A stretch of 64,000 nucleotides of DNA from CAZOWM01 sp964583615 (GCA_964583615.1 CAZOWM010000015.1:4536-68535), one strand, 5' to 3'; shown: positions 34,394 to 44,337, counted from the first letter of the stretch. A program made the numbers and translations. The notes: a model not told the origin generated them from the letters alone.

Positions 34394-37300
34394 TCAGTTG
34401 GAATCGAATATTTCACGCACTTTCCTCGCAAGCTCGTTCGGTGTGAAGGGCTTTTGTAAAAAGAGCATATCCTCATCAACAAACCCATGCTGCCCGATTG
34501 CATCGCCTGCATATCCCGATATGTAGAGTACTTTCAGATCATCGTATATTTTCTTCAGTTTCAGCGCAAGCTCTCTCCCGCTTATTCCGGGCATGATGAT
34601 GTCGGTAATGAGCATGTCAATGGGACCTGGATTTCCATTTGTGTTTTTTTTGACTGCGTCCTCTCCGCTCTGCGCTTCATGCACTGTGTACCCGAGCTTC
34701 CCGAGTGAGGAAACGATCATCTTTCTCACCACGGCCTCATCCTCGACAACGAGGATCGATTCAGAGCCACCCCGAGTCTCGTCGAACTTCTCATGAAACT
34801 CAGGCTGCAGATCTTCCCGTTGCAACTTCGGAAACACGATCTTAAAAGTCGTGCCTTTCCCGGGTTCGCTGTCCAGGAAAATGAATCCGCTGCTCTGATG
34901 GATGATCCCGTAAGCCGTTGCGAGCCCAAGTCCCGTGCCTTTTCCCTTCTCCTTGGTAGTGAAGAATGGTTCGAATATCATTCGTGAAATTTTTTCATCA
35001 ATACCGGTGCCGGTATCTTGAACGATGAAGTAGACGTATTCCCCGGAAGGAACAGTGTGCCCGAGATGGCAGCGATGCTGTTTCATGCATACGTGCCCTG
35101 TTTCGACGGTGATCGTCCCTCCATTCGGCATAGCGTCCCGTGAGTTGACAATCAGGTTTATCAGCACCTGCTCGAGCTGACCGGGGTCGGCTTTGACGAA
35201 TTCCTCAGCTTTACTCAGTTTGGTTCGGAAATCGATGTCTTCTCCGATTACTCTTTTCAGCAAGCTTTCCAGATTTTTTATAAGCGTGTTGAGATCAACT
35301 CTTTTCGGCTGAAGCATTTGTTTTCTGCTGAATGCGAGAAGTCTTTTGGTAAGAAGTGCCGCCCTCTCAGCGGATTTTTTTATTTCCTCAACACACTCCG
35401 CTTCCTCCTCTCCGAGTGTAGAGCTGAGCGCAAGGATGTCGGAGTACCCCAGTATGGCGGTAAGCAAATTGTTGAAATCGTGTGCAATTCCACCGGCGAG
35501 CCTGCCGATTGCCTCCATCTTCTGCGAGTGAAGCAGAAGCTCCTCGCTCTCCTTGAGCGCGCGCTGGGTTTTTATCCGCTCTGATATGTCCCTGGAAACC
35601 CAAAGAACCGCCTTCTCTCCCTTGTATTCAATGGGTTTGGTATTTATTTCCACAGGAATTTTTGCTCCGTCCTTACACACATGCACCGTCTCAAATATTC
35701 TTCCCTTCTCCATCCCCACTCCTGTCCAGTGGTCGGCGGACAGGTCGAAAGACGCGGGATCAACAAGGTCCTGTGGTGTCATTTTCAGCAGTTCCTCCCT
35801 GCTGTACCCGAGCCTCTGGAGGGCAGGTGTGTTTACTTCCAAAAACCTCCCCTCGGGATTCCGGATGAAAATCGCATCACTTGAATTGTCGAAAAGAGCC
35901 CTGTACTGACGCTCTGATTCCCTGATCTTTTTTTCAGCATTTTTTTGCTCGGTTACATCGTGTATTACGGTTACTACATTCGCCACTTCCGTTCCCACGA
36001 CCACAGGAATCTTCTTGGTCTGCGTGATGAATCTCCTATTTCCTATCTCCATCGTTTCCTCGGTGCTGATGAGCTCTCCTGTTCGGAAAACACGCGCATA
36101 CTGCCTGAAAACCTCCTCCGGAAGAAAGGGATACACATCACGGAGATTTTTCCCCTCCACATCTTTTACGATGCCCTGCTCTTTGTTGATTCGCCGAACT
36201 TTGTCGTTTATAAGAACAAAGTTCAGCGATTCGTCCACCATATGCACGAAATCGTCAAGTGAATTGATCGTTGCGCGATAGCGGAGCTCCGAGCGTTTTA
36301 TTTCTTCCTCGATTTCTTTTCGTTCCGACACGTCGCGCACGATCGCCAGTACTCCGGTTATTTCCCCGTTCTGTTCGAGCGGCCCCATGCACGCCTCCGC
36401 CCATCCTTCAGTGTTGTCCTTGTGGCAAATAGGGTACTGTATATTCCTTATCTTTTTCCCTGAAAGCAGAGATGTAAAGAGTCTTGCGTACTCGGGAATA
36501 TTGACCGGAAAGAAAGAGGGGATCTCACTGAAGTGCTTTCCCACATAGTCCTGCTGCGAATACCCGCCTATTTCCAGCATGGCACTGTTCACCGTCAGAA
36601 CATGCCCCTTTCTGTCGAGTGTGACGATTCCGTCCGGTGCGATCTCCACAAGGTTCCTGTATCGTTCTTCCGATGCTCTCAGCGCGTTCTCAATCATTTT
36701 GTGCGCAGAAATATCCGTGACGATTCCCAGTATTGCTCTTTCACCCTCATAATCGATGATCTTGGTCGTAATGAGAGCTTCGATTTTCTCGCCATCGCAG
36801 GTGAGTAATGCATAATCGTACGGGGGGATTTCCTCACCTTTGAGGTGCTTTTGAAACGCCTCCCGTATACACTCGCGGTATTCAGGGTGAATGATGTCCA
36901 TGAAACGAAAATCCCTAGAAAGAAAACTCTCCTTCGTGTACCCCATAACATCCTCGCATTTTTTGTTCACGTACACGACTCTGCCGTTTTTGTTTATGAA
37001 TATCATATTCGGGGAAGATTCGGCGAGGTTTCTGAACTTCTGTTCCGACTCGGCCAGTGCTTCTCTCGCCTTTTCCACATCCGTGATGTCCCTTATTGTT
37101 CCGACAATGTAATCGTCGCCGGTATGAGGATCGGTGTACAAAGACTTCTTCGTGGATATGGTGTATACACATCCGTCTATAGTCTGAGGTTCGATGTTCA
37201 ACACAGGCAGCCTCTTTTCAAACACCTCCTCATCTTTTTCCCAGTAAACTGCAGACTGCTCTTGTGGAAAGAGATCGAAATCCGTTTTCCCTAAAAGCTC

Positions 37301-37426
37301 CTCACACGGAAGCCCCCAGAAATTACAGCACGATCGATTGAGAAAGACCCATCGGTGTTTTCTGTCCTTGACGAATAAAAGATCATCGAGCGCATCGAGC
37401 ATGTTTTTAAAAAAATCACAGTCCAT
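34394..37426 (-). CDS. Multi-PAS hybrid sensor histidine kinase with C-terminal receiver
   Basis: 1010 residues with no membrane spans. Five PAS/PAC units lie in tandem (about 1-120, 125-245, 250-370, 375-495 and 505-625), spaced by S-E repeats such as SEQKFRNLAESSPNMIF. HisKA follows with LAGGIAHDFNNLLTAILGYSD (about 650). The HATPase has NLIVNSRDAMPNGGTI and FEPFFTTKEKGKGTGLGLA. The receiver has LITDIIMPGISG near the C-terminus. A cytoplasmic sensor of several ligands or redox cues is inferred. It is close in design to the hybrid kinase at 38988-41000, suggesting duplication, and has its own promoter. Confidence 0.94.
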   Translation of the reverse strand: MDCDFFKNMLDALDDLLFVKDRKHRWVFLNRSCCNFWGLPCEELLGKTDFDLFPQEQSAVYWEKDEEVFEKRLPVLNIEPQTIDGCVYTISTKKSLYTDPHTGDDYIVGTIRDITDVEKAREALAESEQKFRNLAESSPNMIFINKNGRVVYVNKKCEDVMGYTKESFLSRDFRFMDIIHPEYRECIREAFQKHLKGEEIPPYDYALLTCDGEKIEALITTKIIDYEGERAILGIVTDISAHKMIENALRASEERYRNLVEIAPDGIVTLDRKGHVLTVNSAMLEIGGYSQQDYVGKHFSEIPSFFPVNIPEYARLFTSLLSGKKIRNIQYPICHKDNTEGWAEACMGPLEQNGEITGVLAIVRDVSERKEIEEEIKRSELRYRATINSLDDFVHMVDESLNFVLINDKVRRINKEQGIVKDVEGKNLRDVYPFLPEEVFRQYARVFRTGELISTEETMEIGNRRFITQTKKIPVVVGTEVANVVTVIHDVTEQKNAEKKIRESERQYRALFDNSSDAIFIRNPEGRFLEVNTPALQRLGYSREELLKMTPQDLVDPASFDLSADHWTGVGMEKGRIFETVHVCKDGAKIPVEINTKPIEYKGEKAVLWVSRDISERIKTQRALKESEELLLHSQKMEAIGRLAGGIAHDFNNLLTAILGYSDILALSSTLGEEEAECVEEIKKSAERAALLTKRLLAFSRKQMLQPKRVDLNTLIKNLESLLKRVIGEDIDFRTKLSKAEEFVKADPGQLEQVLINLIVNSRDAMPNGGTITVETGHVCMKQHRCHLGHTVPSGEYVYFIVQDTGTGIDEKISRMIFEPFFTTKEKGKGTGLGLATAYGIIHQSSGFIFLDSEPGKGTTFKIVFPKLQREDLQPEFHEKFDETRGGSESILVVEDEAVVRKMIVSSLGKLGYTVHEAQSGEDAVKKNTNGNPGPIDMLITDIIMPGISGRELALKLKKIYDDLKVLYISGYAGDAIGQHGFVDEDMLFLQKPFTPNELARKVREIFDSN

Positions 37427-37448
37427 TTTCTTTCCCTCGCACTTTTAT

Positions 37449-37478
37449 AGTATAGAACAGGATTCAAAGGATTCACAA
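37449..37478 (-). promoter_or_regulatory. Promoter of the multi-PAS hybrid kinase
   Basis: -35 TTGTGA (37473-37478), 18-base spacer, -10 TATACT (37449-37454) on the minus strand. Just upstream (37498-37524) a nested inverted repeat (CTCCA-GTGACT, AGTCAC, TGGAG) may close the preceding TPR operon. Confidence 0.6.
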
Positions 37479-37563
37479 ACTTTTAGAGGTTTTATCTCCA
37501 GAGGGTGACTTCCAGTCACTGGAGGAAAAGATTTGCTCACCTGCCGGTGATCTGTGCACCATG

Positions 37564-38988
37564 TCAGCACTGTTCATAGGACTCACAGCAGGTATCGAGG
37601 AGCCGGCCGATATTTTCCTTTCCCTTCTCGTTCATAAGGTCGTAGACGTGTTCTAAATAGGAAAAAAACTCCTCTTTTCTCCTCTTCATCTTGAAAAGCA
37701 GGCTCATGAGCGCATCCTGGTAGGGGTTTTTCGAGATCGTCAGGGAGGCGATCAGTGGATCGAGCGTACTCACCTTTGCTCCATTGAAAAGGAAGGCGTT
37801 AAGAATGATCCCGATCTCCGAAGGAATAAGCAGCTTTTCGCATTCATCCTCTTCGAGGCCGATCTCCCTTCCCAGGTAGCGCTTTGTGTCTTTTGCAACC
37901 GGAGACCCGGGTTTCAGCTCAATCGTCTTTTCAGAAAATGCGACTATCTGATCGTGATACTCTGCTGCATCGAGATTGTGCATGCTGACGAGCGCGTAGT
38001 AATATGCATCCGCCAGATAGGGATATACGCCGCAAAGATCGAGTAATCTGCCCAGTGCGGCGGGATAATCCCCCTCTTCAAAAAATGAGATTCCTTCGAG
38101 ATATGAGAAGAAAAAGTGCTGCACCCCCTGTTCTTTGAGCTCCTCAACAAAGTGACGGACCTTCTGCAATGGTCCGCCGGCCAAGAAAAGTACGATGAGT
38201 TTTTCGACGGGCCCCGGATTCTGCAGCTCTTTGATATGATCGATAATTCTCTCGATTCTGTTTCTGCACCTTCGGCGCTCTTCGACTCCATATCCGTCGG
38301 AAAGGGTATACGCAAAAAGCAGCATGAGCACGGCATTGACGAGGTTCCCATTTTTCTTGTACAGGTCAGCCATAAAATGTATATCATCGAGCATGTAGGG
38401 TTTGAGATTTACCACGTAGCCGAGTAAATAGAGCGCCTCATCACTTTTTTTCATTCTCAGAAGAACATCGATGTAGTTTCTCATCGAAGCGGGGGAAAAT
38501 ATTTCAGAGGGTTTGCCCATGTCACTGTAAAAACTCTCGTAGCGCTCGAACGCCTTCTCATAGTTTTTTTGCTCGTAATAATAATCCCCGAGCATGCGCT
38601 CGAACTGAAACGGGTCCTTTCCATAGGGCACACGAACCGCTCCGTTCGGTGCATTTCGATCCTGTACAGAGTTTCTCTTGAGCTTGAGAAAATGCCGAGA
38701 GTAGCGTTCGATTTCCTTTTCCGGAATACGGCGCCCTTGATCGATGTACAAACCGATCAGGAGAGAATAACTCTCGTATGCATGCTCAAGGCAGGAAGTG
38801 TTTCTAAGATCCTCCTTTAATAGAGCTTCTGATTTCTCCGGTTCGCCGCTGTCGAAGTAAAGACGTGCGAGATAGAATAGAATGCAATGATCCCTGTGCG
38901 TTTTGTACAACTGCTCGAGGTAAGTTATCTTCTGCCCCGCAGTTGGAATCTCTTCCACGCGTTTCTTTATGGAGTCTTTATCCATCAT
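37564..38988 (-). CDS. TPR-like repeat protein
   Basis: 474 residues, cytoplasmic (no signal peptide), almost wholly helical with degenerate tetratricopeptide patterns (GDYYYEQKNYEKAFERYESFY, LARLYFDSGEPEKSEALL, YLEGISFFEEGDYPAALGRLLDL). A protein-protein scaffold is inferred. The ATG shares its A with the TAA stop of the upstream hybrid kinase (TAATG), so the two are translationally coupled and probably work together. A start one codon later is possible. Confidence 0.8.
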   Translation of the reverse strand: MMDKDSIKKRVEEIPTAGQKITYLEQLYKTHRDHCILFYLARLYFDSGEPEKSEALLKEDLRNTSCLEHAYESYSLLIGLYIDQGRRIPEKEIERYSRHFLKLKRNSVQDRNAPNGAVRVPYGKDPFQFERMLGDYYYEQKNYEKAFERYESFYSDMGKPSEIFSPASMRNYIDVLLRMKKSDEALYLLGYVVNLKPYMLDDIHFMADLYKKNGNLVNAVLMLLFAYTLSDGYGVEERRRCRNRIERIIDHIKELQNPGPVEKLIVLFLAGGPLQKVRHFVEELKEQGVQHFFFSYLEGISFFEEGDYPAALGRLLDLCGVYPYLADAYYYALVSMHNLDAAEYHDQIVAFSEKTIELKPGSPVAKDTKRYLGREIGLEEDECEKLLIPSEIGIILNAFLFNGAKVSTLDPLIASLTISKNPYQDALMSLLFKMKRRKEEFFSYLEHVYDLMNEKGKENIGRLLDTCCESYEQC

Positions 38989-41000
38989 TACTGTTCCGCG
39001 TTATCCAGGATTTCCCTCACCTTCCGTGCGAGCTCATCAGGAGCAAAAGGCTTCTGTAAGAAGGAAATACCTTTTTCGATCACCCCGTGACGGACGATTG
39101 CATCATCGGTATACCCGGAAATATACAGGACCTTCATATTCGGGCTGGTTTTGAGAAGAATGTCTGCGAGTGTTTTTCCGCTCATTCCCGGCATGATCAC
39201 ATCCGTGACGAGGAGGTGGATGTCGTTTTCCCCGTACTGAGCACGAACCCTGATTGCCTCTCCTCCGTTTTCAGATTCGAGCACGTGATATCCATAGGTC
39301 CGCAAGCTTGCTGAGAGCATCGATCTCACAACATGTTCGTCCTCTACCAAAAGGATCGTCTCGTTTCCCCGCTTGAACTTGAGAACCTTCTCCTTTTTTT
39401 CCAGTTCTTCAGGATCCTCGGGCACGACCGGAAAGTATATCCTGAATGCCGTCCCACTTTCCAGTGTGCTTTGGACCAAAATATATCCTCTGCTCTGCTT
39501 CACGATTCCGTACACCGTGGAAAGACCGAGCCCCGTTCCCCTGCCCTTCTCTTTTGTGGTGAAAAAAGGCTCGAATATGTGATCACGCACTTCATCGCTC
39601 ATGCCGTGACCGGTATCGCTGATCTCAATCATCACATACATCCCCGGCGCCCCGTGAAACCGTTGCCGGAAAAATTCATCATCGAGCCACACGTTCTCCG
39701 TGCGTATAGTAATGGTTCCCCCATCAGGCATCGCGTCACAGGCGTTTATCACGCAGTTGATGATGATCTGCTCGATCTGAGCCGGGTCAGCCCTTATCAT
39801 ACCGATGTTTTCTTCAAAGCAGGTAAAAAGCTCGATGTCTTCTCCGATCAGTCTTCTCAGCATTTTCTCCGTATCGCCAATGAGTGTATCGAGCCTGATG
39901 ATCTTTTCTCTGAGAATCTGCTTGCGGCTGAACGCGAGAAGCTGCTGCGTGAGCTGTGAAGCACGCTGGGATGAACTCTTGATGCGCTCGATGTAAGACC
40001 GGATCTTTTCATCAGGCCAGTGTTTCATCAGTAGTATGTCTGTGTATCCCATGATTGCGGTAAGAATATTGTTGAAGTCGTGGGCGACTCCGCCGGCAAG
40101 CCTTCCCACCGCTTCGATTCTCTGCAGCTGAAGGACCTGCTCCTCCTTCTCCCTGAGCTCGGCCTCTGCCTTCTTCATTTCTGTGATATCAGTGAGGAAA
40201 CTCAGCGTGGCGGGATTCTCCTCCCAGACGACCCGCACCGCACTGATCTGTATCCACTTCGGTTCTCCGCCCTTCGTCATGATCCGAAAAGAGTACACAC
40301 TCGGGACCGACTCTCCCCTTACCCTCTGCTGGTACCGCTCGAACACATTCTGCCTGTCCTCAGGGTGAATGAATTCGATAAACGGTTTAGCTCTCAATTC
40401 CGTACCGCTGAACCCTGCCACCTCCATCACTCTCCTATTGAAGTATTTCAGATACCCGTCCTGTACGACAAGTATTCCATCATTTGAGTGTTCGATAAGG
40501 AGCCGATATTTCTCTTCGGACCTCGTGAGACTGAGTTCTGTCTCTTTTCGCGCAGATATGTCCCTCACAAACGCCCACATCCCTGCCGGGTGCCCGTTCT
40601 CCTTTCTGAGGTAGGTTCGCATCTCCACGGGAAATACAGTCCCGTCTTTTCGAATGTATTCTTTTTCATAGATGTCGGAGTACCCTCTCGTGAGCACTTG
40701 TTCGTCGATGAAACGCTTTTCAAAAGCATGCCATTTTACAGGGGTTATCTCCGTATAGGTCTTCCGGCAGAACTCCGCATCCGTATAGCCAAGCATTTCT
40801 TTGAAAGCGGAATTCGATTCGACGATATTTCCCTGCATGGTCACGAGCGCATACCCGTCTCTGCTCCCTTCATAGAGTTCACGATATCTCTGGTTTGTGC
40901 TTTCGATAGACTCTTCCAGTCTTCTGTTCCGTTCTTCAAGCAGCGCGATTCGCCTCTTAAGCTCTTCAACTTTTACATGTTCCGCATTATTCACAGGCAT
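38988..41000 (-). CDS. PAS hybrid sensor histidine kinase with C-terminal receiver
   Basis: 670 residues from ATG 41000 (AGAGG upstream). An N-terminal coiled coil (about 8-40, VEELKRRIALLEERNRRLEE) leads into two PAS domains (about 40-160 and 165-285). HisKA has LAGGVAHDFNNILTAIMGYTD (about 300). The HATPase has CVINACDAMPDGGTI and FEPFFTTKEKGRGTGLGLST. The receiver has LLVTDVIMPGMSG and LQKPFAPDELARKVREIL. There are no membrane spans. Domain order and sequence closely follow the kinase at 34394. It is cotranscribed with the TPR gene. Confidence 0.94.
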   Translation of the reverse strand: MPVNNAEHVKVEELKRRIALLEERNRRLEESIESTNQRYRELYEGSRDGYALVTMQGNIVESNSAFKEMLGYTDAEFCRKTYTEITPVKWHAFEKRFIDEQVLTRGYSDIYEKEYIRKDGTVFPVEMRTYLRKENGHPAGMWAFVRDISARKETELSLTRSEEKYRLLIEHSNDGILVVQDGYLKYFNRRVMEVAGFSGTELRAKPFIEFIHPEDRQNVFERYQQRVRGESVPSVYSFRIMTKGGEPKWIQISAVRVVWEENPATLSFLTDITEMKKAEAELREKEEQVLQLQRIEAVGRLAGGVAHDFNNILTAIMGYTDILLMKHWPDEKIRSYIERIKSSSQRASQLTQQLLAFSRKQILREKIIRLDTLIGDTEKMLRRLIGEDIELFTCFEENIGMIRADPAQIEQIIINCVINACDAMPDGGTITIRTENVWLDDEFFRQRFHGAPGMYVMIEISDTGHGMSDEVRDHIFEPFFTTKEKGRGTGLGLSTVYGIVKQSRGYILVQSTLESGTAFRIYFPVVPEDPEELEKKEKVLKFKRGNETILLVEDEHVVRSMLSASLRTYGYHVLESENGGEAIRVRAQYGENDIHLLVTDVIMPGMSGKTLADILLKTSPNMKVLYISGYTDDAIVRHGVIEKGISFLQKPFAPDELARKVREILDNAEQ

Positions 41001-41105
41001 TTTCAAGAACACCTCTTATACTTAATTATGTGTATAGGAGCCCGACATTCAAGAAAATCTGCATGTATAAATTGGGTATGTCCGGGGGGTCTTGCGGCAT
41101 TATAA

Positions 41106-42434
41106 TCAGAGGAGGTCTGAGGCAAGTTCCGCGAGTTGTGAACGCTCTCCTTTTTCAAGAGTGATATGCGCGTACAGAGATTTTCCCTTCATTTTGTCGA
41201 TCAGATAGGTAAGCCCGTTACTTCTCGAATCGAGGTAGGGTGTATCTATCTGATAGGGGTCACCTGTGAGTATGACTTTGGTACCCTCCCCTGCTCGGGT
41301 GATGATGGTTTTTACCTCGTGAGGGGTGAGGTTCTGCGCTTCATCGATAATAAAGAAAATTCTCGAAAGATTTCGCCCACGAATATAGGACAAAGGGGTA
41401 ATAACGAGCTTTTCCGTATCAAGCATCTCGTAAATTCTCCTGTGCTCCTGCGAACCTTCGCTGAACTGATGCTGGATAACCGAAATGTTGTCATGCAGGG
41501 GCTGCATGTATGGCTCGAGTTTGCTCTTGATATCGCCCGGGAGAAAACCGATATCCCGATTGGAAAGAGGAACCACCGGCCGGGCGAGATATATCTGCTT
41601 GTAGCTCTTGCGTATCTCGAGCGCTGCGGCAAGAGCCATGAGTGTCTTTCCAGTCCCGGCCTTTCCTAAAAGCGTCACCAGAAGGATATCATCATTCATC
41701 AGTGCATCGAGGGCAAAGGTCTGTTCAGCATTTCTCGGTGTAATCCCGTATCCCCGTTTTTTCTGCACATGCCTGAACACCCGTGCCTCTTTGTTGTACA
41801 CCGCGAGTCCGCTCTTCGTCGTATTTCTCATAATGAAATATTCATTGGGGTATGGTTCCTGCACAAGTTCAATCTGTTCGAGTGGAACAGCTCCTTCTCT
41901 GTACAATCGGTCTATAACATCACTGTGTATCACTTCGAGGATATTTTTCCCCTTATATAGGTCGTCTATATTCTTGATTTTTCCTGTCTCGTAATCTTCA
42001 GCACGAATCCCGATCCCCTTCGCCTTCATCCTCAGGTTGATGTCTTTTGAAACAAAAATAACGCGTTCTTTTCCATACACCTTTACGAGATTGTATGCAA
42101 CCGAAAGGATCCTGTGATCCGGTTTATCCTCCCAGAAAACTTCCTTGAGGTAGTCATCCTTTTTTATATCCGTGTTCACGTATATACGCCCCCCGGACTC
42201 GAGCACTATTCCGTCACTGAGAAGACTGTCGCCGAGGAGTGCATCCAGCTCACGCGAGAATTCCCGCGCATTGTAATTGATTATTTCCTTTCCCCTCTTG
42301 AACTTATCTATCTCCTCAAGAACCGTAATCGGTATGACGACGTAATGCTCCTCAAAGGAATAGATGCACCGATAGTCGTAGAGAATAACATTCGTGTCGA
42401 GAACAAAATACTTTGTGTGTTCCTTTTGGCTCAT
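41106..42434 (-). CDS. PhoH2: PIN RNase domain fused to PhoH ATPase
   Basis: 442 residues. A PIN ribonuclease domain at 1-165 has acidic residues (VLDTNVILYD, EEIDKFK, the later SKDINLR). A PhoH-type P-loop ATPase occupies about 235-440, with Walker A LLGKAGTGKTLMALAAA and Walker B FFIIDEAQNLTPHEV. PhoH2 proteins are RNA helicase-nucleases, sometimes part of toxin-antitoxin units; no antitoxin gene is seen here. It is divergent from the disrupted htrA gene. Confidence 0.93.
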   Translation of the reverse strand: MSQKEHTKYFVLDTNVILYDYRCIYSFEEHYVVIPITVLEEIDKFKRGKEIINYNAREFSRELDALLGDSLLSDGIVLESGGRIYVNTDIKKDDYLKEVFWEDKPDHRILSVAYNLVKVYGKERVIFVSKDINLRMKAKGIGIRAEDYETGKIKNIDDLYKGKNILEVIHSDVIDRLYREGAVPLEQIELVQEPYPNEYFIMRNTTKSGLAVYNKEARVFRHVQKKRGYGITPRNAEQTFALDALMNDDILLVTLLGKAGTGKTLMALAAALEIRKSYKQIYLARPVVPLSNRDIGFLPGDIKSKLEPYMQPLHDNISVIQHQFSEGSQEHRRIYEMLDTEKLVITPLSYIRGRNLSRIFFIIDEAQNLTPHEVKTIITRAGEGTKVILTGDPYQIDTPYLDSRSNGLTYLIDKMKGKSLYAHITLEKGERSQLAELASDLL

Positions 42435-42616
42435 CGCGGTTCCCTCAAGAGGATATATACCTGTTGATTATTGTAATCGGAAATCGGTATAAAGAAAAGC
42501 ACATTGGGAATGTTATCCTCGAAAAAGCTGTGGGGGTTTCTTTTCTATTGTTTTTCACGAAAAGAGTAATTAATGTTTTTACGTACATCAGCTTTCGGAG
42601 CGGACTAAAAAAGATA

Positions 42617-43134
42617 ATGAACATTAACCACAAAACCTCCGAAAAGAGTGAAACCCTGCTTCGTCGCCTCTTAGGTGAATACCTGGACAACAGCGAAAAA
42701 AGGGCGACTCCTTCACCCTGGAGCAGAAGCGACGAAGAGCTCCTCGACGCATATTCCAGGGCAGTGACGAACGTAGTGGAAAAGGTGGGCCCTGCAGTCG
42801 CTGCAATCAGAATCTTCAATGGGAAAAGAAGCGATGATCTCAAAAGTGAAGGCGCCGGGTCAGGAATTATCATTGCACCTGACGTTTTCAGCGATTCATG
42901 AAAAAGGATACAAACATCGCAGCGGAAGTTGTTTCCATAGAGGCGGGCGGACCTGCCGCTGATGCAGGAGTAAGGGTTGGAGATCTCATTCTTGCTATCG
43001 AGGATCATAATATAGAAACGATTGACGATCTGCACAGATATCTCGCGAAACACCCTCCCGGGAAGCCATTGACACTCACAATATTTCGAAAAAACGAGCT
43101 CGTGAACACTCGTGTCATACCGGTGGAAGCATAG
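42617..43134 (+). pseudogene. HtrA/DegP-like serine protease gene with the catalytic core deleted
   Basis: Codons from ATG 42617 encode an HtrA-like N-terminus (LDAYSRAVTNVVEKVGPAVA, then EGAGSGIIIAPD) that stops at TGA 42899-42901. A second frame starting at 42898 gives the C-terminal PDZ domain (AAEVVSIEAGGPAADAGVRV, GDLILAIEDHNIETIDDL). In intact HtrA the text after GSGIIIAPD is GYILTNSHVV with the catalytic His, then Asp and Ser. That whole 150-residue core is absent and the halves are out of frame, as left by an internal deletion near 42885-42900. A PDZ-only peptide could still be translated from the overlapping ATG. Confidence 0.78.
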
Positions 43135-43163
43135 ATACTATGTGAAAGGGTAAAGGATCTTAC

Positions 43164-43742
43164 ATGAGTGAGTTGCTTGGGTTGAATGGAGGAACAACTC
43201 CATGGGATATCGGAAGGCCGCAAAAGGCTTTCGTCGATCTCGAAGAAGCAGGGGAAATACAGGGCTCTGTACTGGACATCGGATGCGGTACAGGTGAAAA
43301 TGCAATGCACATGGCCAGAAAGGGATACAGAACGGTCGGTGTAGACTCCTCGCCGACCTCCATTACAAAAGCCATGCTGAAAACCACACAGAGGAATCTG
43401 CCAGTGAAATTTATCATATTCGAACCACTTCAGCTCGAGCACCTTGGAATGATATTCGATACCATTATAGATTCCGGACTCTTTCACCTCTATGACGACA
43501 GTACACGGCCTCTTTATGTTAAAAGCCTGGGGCGGGTCCTCAAACCGGAAGGATATCTTCACATGCTGTGCATCAGTGAAGGAAATTTCGGCTCCTTCGG
43601 TCCGAAGCGGGTAACCAAAGGAGACCTCCGATTCTATTTCATTGAAGGATGGGAGGTCAAAGCGATCAGAGGCGCCCGATTCGAAGTGAACTACGGGAGG
43701 GGATGGAACTGGGCCTGGCTTGCCACCATTCAACGCCGCTGA
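43164..43742 (+). CDS. Class I SAM-dependent methyltransferase
   Basis: 192 residues with motif I VLDIGCGTGENAMHMA (about 37-52) and a VGVDSSPTSI motif II. The acidic region typical of motif IV reads TIIDSGLFHLYDD. The start LGLNGGTTPWDIGRPQ is typical of thiopurine- or tellurite-resistance-type small-molecule methyltransferases. AGGATC lies before ATG 43164. It follows the disrupted htrA by 29 bases. The substrate is unknown. Confidence 0.85.
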   Translation: MSELLGLNGGTTPWDIGRPQKAFVDLEEAGEIQGSVLDIGCGTGENAMHMARKGYRTVGVDSSPTSITKAMLKTTQRNLPVKFIIFEPLQLEHLGMIFDTIIDSGLFHLYDDSTRPLYVKSLGRVLKPEGYLHMLCISEGNFGSFGPKRVTKGDLRFYFIEGWEVKAIRGARFEVNYGRGWNWAWLATIQRR

Positions 43743-43809
43743 TTTTTTCAGGGCCTGCACCACAGATGTATGCATGGTGCATTCACCGAAACAGCCTTAT
43801 GTCTGCTCA

Positions 43810-44271
43810 TCAGGTACTCTTGTTGATGTATCGCGCTTCCATTGCCTTGAGCTTTCCCAGTCGGCGAACATGACGTTCTTCTCCGCTGAACGTGGCTGAG
43901 AGATAGGTTTTGACGATTTCACGTGCAAGCTCAATACCGATCACACGCGACCCAACCACGAGAACGTTGACGTCGTCGTGCTCGACTCCCTGATGCGCGG
44001 AATACGTATCGTGGCATATTCCTGCTCTGATGCCGGGAATCTTGTTCACCGCAATCGAAGCACCCACCCCGCTCCCACAAATGAGAATACCGCGGGTGTA
44101 CCCCTGCTCGAGGAGCGTGTGTCCCACCTTCTGAGCATAATCGGGATAATCAACTGGGTCTGTGGAATCGGTGCCCACGTCGAGCACACTGTGTCCCAGC
44201 TGTTCAATAAATGAGATCAACTGGTTCTTCAAAAAAAATCCTGCATGATCCGAACCGATTACTATCTGCAT
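43810..44271 (-). CDS. rpiB: Ribose-5-phosphate isomerase B
   Basis: Interconverts ribose 5-phosphate and ribulose 5-phosphate. The 153 residues show MQIVIGSDHAGFFLKN, GTDSTDPVDYPDYA, the active-site loop ICGSGVGASIAVNKIPGIRA, HDTYSA and NVLVVGSRVIG. AGGAGG precedes ATG 44271. The LacA/RpiB family also includes allose-6-phosphate and galactose-6-phosphate isomerases, but the motifs fit RpiB. It connects with the ribokinase elsewhere in the window. Confidence 0.94.
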   Translation of the reverse strand: MQIVIGSDHAGFFLKNQLISFIEQLGHSVLDVGTDSTDPVDYPDYAQKVGHTLLEQGYTRGILICGSGVGASIAVNKIPGIRAGICHDTYSAHQGVEHDDVNVLVVGSRVIGIELAREIVKTYLSATFSGEERHVRRLGKLKAMEARYINKST

Positions 44272-44337
44272 GTCATACCTCCTGAACCGCACACAACCGT
44301 AGTGCACGAATCGACAGTGTCAATACACGATACAACG

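Noticed and set aside
37498..37524. Nested inverted repeat as a cyclic di-GMP riboswitch
   Set aside because: It lies upstream of the kinase -35 and lacks the conserved bases of known cyclic di-GMP aptamers; a terminator or protein-binding site is simpler.
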